Under the pieces are notes generated by a model, which saw only the letters and a program-made list of their open reading frames with translations, made no database searches and was not told where the DNA came from. From positions 41,361,741 through 41,425,740 of the forward strand of contig CM041465.1 in assembly GCA_023213395.1 (NCBI GenBank): a DNA stretch of 64,000 nt, written 5' to 3'. Positions 59,753 to 64,000 of this stretch are shown here, one piece after another. The stretch is from Cycas panzhihuaensis. Taxonomy: Eukaryota > Cycadophyta. Both the position numbers and the translations under genes were made by a program. Every line of letters starts with the position of its first letter. Position 1 is the first letter of the stretch.

Positions 59753-62463
59753 AGCAACTTCATTTCTTTGGATGTTAAGGTCATATCTAAACTATTCAAA
59801 CTTCGATTTACTAAGTTCTTTAGTGAAGATGTCAATGACCTGGTCTTCAATAGGATGGAAGATGATATGAACCTCTCCATTCTAGACATGCTCATGGATG
59901 AAGTGGTGATGGACCTCAATGTGCTTGGTTATAGCATGGAATATAGGATTCTTTAACATGCTTTGATTATTATAGTATAGGATGGTAAGTACATATTATT
60001 AAAGTCTAAGCTCCACAAGAAACCTTCTAAGATAAATCAACTTGGTTGTAGCATGGATAACTACTTTATATTCTGCTTTAGTGGAGGAAAGGACAATATT
60101 AGGCTACTTCATATAGCTCCATGAGATTACAACTAAGTTCATATCAAAATAATAGCCTGAAGTTGAATAGCATGTATCCTGGAAACCAACCTAATTAGCA
60201 TTTGTATGTCCCTTTAGAATAGGCGATTCAGACTTATTATACTCAAGGGCAAACTAATAAGTACCACATATGTATTTGAGGATCCTAGTGACTTCTTTCT
60301 AATGAGATGCTTTGGGTTGTGACATATACCTAGAGTAGATCCCTACTACATATGAGATATCTGAATGAGTGTGAGTGAGATAAATAAGGTTCCCAACTCA
60401 CTACCAATACAAAGTGGAATCAAAAAGTTTTCCTTGTTTATCCAGGTTTAACTTGGTTCCTATTTCCATGGGAATTAGCATAGGCTTGCAATCTATCATC
60501 CTAAATCTTTCCAAAAGCTCATTTGCATATATAGTTTAGGTTAGGAGAATGTGGCCTAGTTCATGCCAAACTTTATTTCTAAGGAAGTAGTGGAGGTGCC
60601 CAAGGTCAGTCATCTCAAAGTTGCTCTTTAACTCTAATCGAAGCTAAGAAATTATATTTGTATCATTGCCACTGATAGTAAGGGCATCCACATAAAGAAT
60701 AATGATTATGATTAAATTGTCTCTAACCTAAATATAGAGATCAAGGTTAGGGGGTAAATGATTGAATCTATGTTGTGTGAGAAAGGCATCTATCTTTGTA
60801 TTACAGGCATAGGCTGCTTAAGTCTACAAAGGGCTTTCTTGAGTTTGCAAATTAAGTGTTTTTATCCTAGAACAACATAGCTTAGCAGTTTTTTCAAGAA
60901 AACCTATTCTTTGAGCTCTCCATTGAGGAAAGCACTCTTCACATCCATTTGGTAAATAGGCCATCTAAATTGAGCTGTTAAGGACATAACCAAATAGAAT
61001 ATACTCATGTTGGCTATTAGTGAAAAGGTCTCATCATACTCAATTCCTTTTTATTATTTGAAACCTCTTGTAACAAGGTGAGCTTTATGATACTCTATGG
61101 TACCATTTGCATAGAACTTTATCTTATACAACCATCTATAGTCAATTTCTTTCTTCCCAAGTGGTAATTCAGTCAGCTCCCAAGTGTCATTTTTTGAGAT
61201 GGAATTCATCTCTTCATCTATAACTACTTTCCACATTTGATCTTTAACTACCTCCTTAAATATAGAAGGCTTAGAAGTTTCAAGGACATGTGCTATGAAG
61301 GCAAAGTTTGTAGAGTGTCTCATCTTGGAAGGCCTCTTTATAGTTGTGGGAGGAGGAGGAGCATCCTTTAAAAGCTATTATACCTACTTAAGAGGTGGTT
61401 GAAAGCTGGTGGCTTCCACTTGAAGGTCATTAATTGAAATGCGAGGCAAGGTAGTGCTTGTTTAAGTGGATGATGAAGATGTTATCAGAACTAATACAAG
61501 ACTAGGAGTGTAGGAGGAAGGTGGTATTGGTGGCTCCAAAATTTATCTAAGGGTCACTTACGGTGTACCAACTTCATCTATCACTATAATCTAAGGTTGA
61601 GGAGGTGTCAATTCCTATGGTTATTCTACAAAGATTACATCCTGTGTCATGTAAGCTTAGTTACCAACTATGTCAAAGACTTTATAGGCTTTGCAACCAT
61701 CTATATAGCCAAGGAATATGCACTTAAGGCTCTTATCATCAAGCTTTTTTTAATTATCCTTTAGGACATATTTGTATATTATGCATCTAAAGATCTTCAA
61801 ATGAGCTATAGATAGATTTTGACTTGACTAAGCTTCTTTGGAAGTAATGTTCCTAACCATAACTATGGGATGTATGTTGGTTAGGTAAGTAGCAATGGCA
61901 ATGGAATTAGCCTAAAATCTAGTGGCAAGGTTACTAACACTAAGTTTGGCTTTTCCTTTATTGATCAAAGTCTAATTCATCCTTTTAGTTATGCCATTTT
62001 ACTAAGGTGTATGATAAGTAAAAGAATGACATTAGATGCTATATTCCTTGCAAAAGTTATTGAACTAATTTGAGATGTACTCACCACCATTATCAGATTT
62101 AAGGATCTTGATTTTCATCCCACTTTTATTTTCTATAGTAGCTTTGAACTCTTTGAATATGCCTAGGGCTTAATATTTATTTCTCAAGAAATAGGCCCAC
62201 ACTTTTCTTGAGAAGTCATCTATGAAGGTGATGAAATACCAATTACCATTAAGAGATTAGATAGACATAAAACTATAAATATTAGAGTGGAGTAACTCTA
62301 ATGATTAGTAAGCTCTCCATACATTCTTGGAAGGGAATTTTTCTCTTTGCTACTTTCCCTTTAAGTAGGCCTCACATATATTCTGATATCTCTTAATATT
62401 AGGTAGGTCATGTACCATTTTGAGCCTAGACATGAGGTTCAAGCTTTGCATATTTAAATGACC
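59753..62463 (-). pseudogene. Copia pol remnant of I: integrase, RT, RNase H
   Basis: Minus strand. The integrase core comes first (62460-61680): an FITFIDDFSRKVW block near 62210 and KSDNGGEYIS near 62090, the latter followed by a stop. The RT start is the open piece 61323-61054 (NDTWELTELP, DYRWLYKIK). A QMDVKSAFLNG block near 60940 follows; here the upstream conserved Trp is kept, unlike in A, B, D and E. The active site is YVDA near 60690. RNase H ends near 59760, with an IEVHHHFIHEHV block near 59910. Frameshifts and stops throughout. Confidence 0.83.
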
Positions 62464-62649
62464 TTTTTTTTTTTGGTAAGATAAAATAAATTTATAGTGG
62501 GTTTGAACAGGATCCCACAACCTATTACATCAGAAGATGCTGAGCTAACCAATATATATATGACCGTGACATCCCCACGGTCTAGGCCAGAGAGATAAAT
62601 GCCGGGACAAGCCCCGCGGCTAGCTATTACTGATCATATCCTTTTCTAC

Positions 62650-63267
62650 CAGAACCATAAGATCCCTAGGGAACTCACCTCTCCACACTTAACCTTCCCA
62701 GTGCCTTGCTCCCCAATTTGCCAAGAAATCAGCTGGCTTGTTGCCTTCTCTCAAAGTGTACCTTATACAGACTTCCTCCAGTCCCTTAATGATCTCTTTG
62801 GCGTCATTAAAAAGGGTCTAGAATCTCTAGTCTAGAAGGGCCTCCCCTCTCAGAACCTTAAGCACCACCTCCAAATCCCCCTCTAAAATCAAATGCTGGG
62901 CATTTCCTTCAGCATCTAGGTCCAGGGCTTTAAACATAGCCCTCATTTCTGCATAATGGTTTGTCTGACATTCATAATAATCCGCAAAAGCCCAAATTGG
63001 AGAGCTAGTACAATCCCTGCAGATACCCCCACCACCCGCTTCCCCGGGGTTCCCTTTAGCCGCCCCATCAAAGTTTACTTTGATCCAGGGCTCCTGGGTC
63101 GCCAATCACGATCTGGGCCTGACTGCCTCAAAATCAGGCTGTATACCCCATTTACTTAGAATCCTACTCTTCGGAAAGGAAATACGTTTTTCTTTCACGT
63201 TCCCAATGTTTTCCTTAATGTCCAAACTTATTCTGTCGAAGATGGCAATCTGGTCCATCTGGGTTCC
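62650..63267 (-). pseudogene. LINE ORF2 C-terminal RNase H
   Basis: RNase H of the plant LINE type (RVT_3-like). Open from about 63105 to 62827: VNFDGAAKGNPGEAGGGGI (first Asp), YAEMRAM (Glu), LEGDLEVV (Asp). After two TAG codons (62827-62829 and 62818-62820) the same frame gives GNKPADFLAN, the fourth catalytic position. A TGA at 63106-63108 and a TAG at 63268-63270 separate it from the zinc-finger part, with no frame change. Confidence 0.87.
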
Positions 63268-63912
63268 CTAAAAAATTCTCCAATTTCTCTCCTTCCATAA
63301 ATTCCAAGCCAATATCAGGAGTGCACACATCCAAATGTGGCTCAGTGTTCTACTTCTAAATGGGCTAAGCCAGGCAAGCCATAAGTCAATAGTCTTCTCT
63401 GAGAAAGTCCAGCAAACCTCTAGTTTCCTAAGTAACATCCTCCAGACCTCTCTTGTAAAGGAACACCCAATAAATATATGATCCATAGATTCCTCCTCTA
63501 AGCAACATAATGGGCATCTATTCACCAGCAAAAAGCCTCTCTTTTTTAGATTGTCTATGGTGAGGATTTTGTTCCTGAGGCAGGTCCACCAAAATATGAC
63601 GATCTCAGGAATGATAGGGAGCCTCCAAACACTAGCAAGGGTAGGATTCTTATGATCCCCTCTGGTTAAACAAAGGAAATGATATCCTTGTTTAGCCGTG
63701 TAGTCCCCGGACGGGCCCATAGGCCACACCACCGAATCCGACAAGGGCATTCTAGGAATATAATTCTTACGGAGAATCATTTTTAACTTGTTTATGCTTT
63801 CTTGCAATCTTACTGTTTGAATTTCCTCGAAGGACTTCCATCTCCTATTTTTGCCATTCCCGATCCAATAATCCTTAACATGGGTACCATATTGCCTGAC
63901 ACAGGGACCCAT
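63268..63912 (-). pseudogene. LINE ORF2 zinc-finger (zf-RVT) region
   Basis: 214 open codons, the region between RT and RNase H in plant LINEs. WPMGPSGDYTAKQGYHFL and FWWTCLRNKILTIDNLKKRG precede a C-x2-C ... H-x4-C cluster (RCPLC, then DHIFIGCSF) and a trailing EVWRMLL. Typical of zf-RVT. It is in the same frame as the RNase H. Confidence 0.9.
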
Positions 63913-64000
63913 AATAGGATCTAGATCCGGGTAATCCTTAAGTGCTACATCGCAGCACCATACGTCCTCCTAGAATCTGATGGAATTACCATCACCAAGT

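Larger units (their letters stand above)
59356..64000 (-). mobile_element. Ty1/Copia element I, 3' part, minus strand, broken by a LINE
   Basis: 3' LTR at 59356-59740, polypurine tract 59741-59752, then RNase H, RT and integrase on the minus strand up to 62463, where a LINE poly(A) tail begins. The upstream half of I is expected beyond the LINE, outside the window. The RT active site reads YVDA (60683-60694): the second catalytic Asp is Ala. Confidence 0.82.
62464..64000 (-). mobile_element. L1-type LINE, 3' end, inserted in element I
   Basis: Minus-strand non-LTR retrotransposon with a poly(A) tail (T11 on the plus strand, 62464-62474). It is GC-richer and much less decayed than its surroundings. 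Its ORF2 C-terminal end runs in one frame from at least 63912 to about 62650, interrupted only by stops. It interrupts the integrase of I. The rest, including RT, would lie beyond 64000. The target duplication partner is outside the window. Confidence 0.87.

Overview
This is a gene-free, repeat-saturated piece of a plant nuclear genome. I see no cellular protein gene, rRNA, tRNA or CRISPR array. Almost everything recognisable is retrotransposon: plant Ty1/Copia elements whose primer binding sites (PBS) match the TGGTATCAGAGC initiator-Met type, Ty3/Gypsy elements, and a plant L1-type LINE with a C-terminal RNase H. The AT-rich sequence, deep nesting and heavy nonsense decay fit a large-genome seed plant. 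A gymnosperm is possible, but that is only an inference.

Layout, left to right. 1-11773: 3' half of a plus-strand Copia (E); its 3' LTR is split by a complete minus-strand Copia (D, 2354-11639, target-site duplication (TSD) TCAAT). 11774-15977: degraded Gypsy sequence (J) with a protease-like stretch and short irregular repeats. 15978-34018: a three-deep nest. Minus-strand Copia C is split in its 3' LTR by plus-strand Copia B (16170-29220). B is split in its own 3' LTR by plus-strand Copia A (23851-29131, TSD GCTCT). Bases 15977 and 34019 were therefore once adjacent. 34019-40032: continuation of the old host sequence, including about 11 copies of a 94-bp tandem repeat (34655-35670). About 40033-54345: remnant of a minus-strand LTR element (H) with no visible coding. 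It was invaded by a shrunken Copia (F, 40637-43208, TSD TAAAC) and by the youngest element, a 6.7-kb plus-strand Gypsy (G, 43473-50198, TSD CATAT). H also carries a 271-bp-arm hairpin (51837-52436). 54346-59355: Gypsy leader-like and gag remains. 59356-62463: 3' LTR and pol of a minus-strand Copia (I), broken by the 3' end of a minus-strand LINE (62464-64000, running off the window).

None of the elements is intact. Decay is mostly by TAG/TAA stops at codons that are normally Gln or Trp, and by Cys-to-Tyr changes, i.e. C-to-T transitions on one strand or the other. Eye-counted LTR divergence follows the nesting: G about 3%, A about 6%, F and B about 11-12%, D about 14%, C clearly more. The most unusual structures are the long hairpin with a third partial arm, the 94-bp array, the coding-free element H, and the same conserved RT tryptophan turned into TAG in four different Copia copies.
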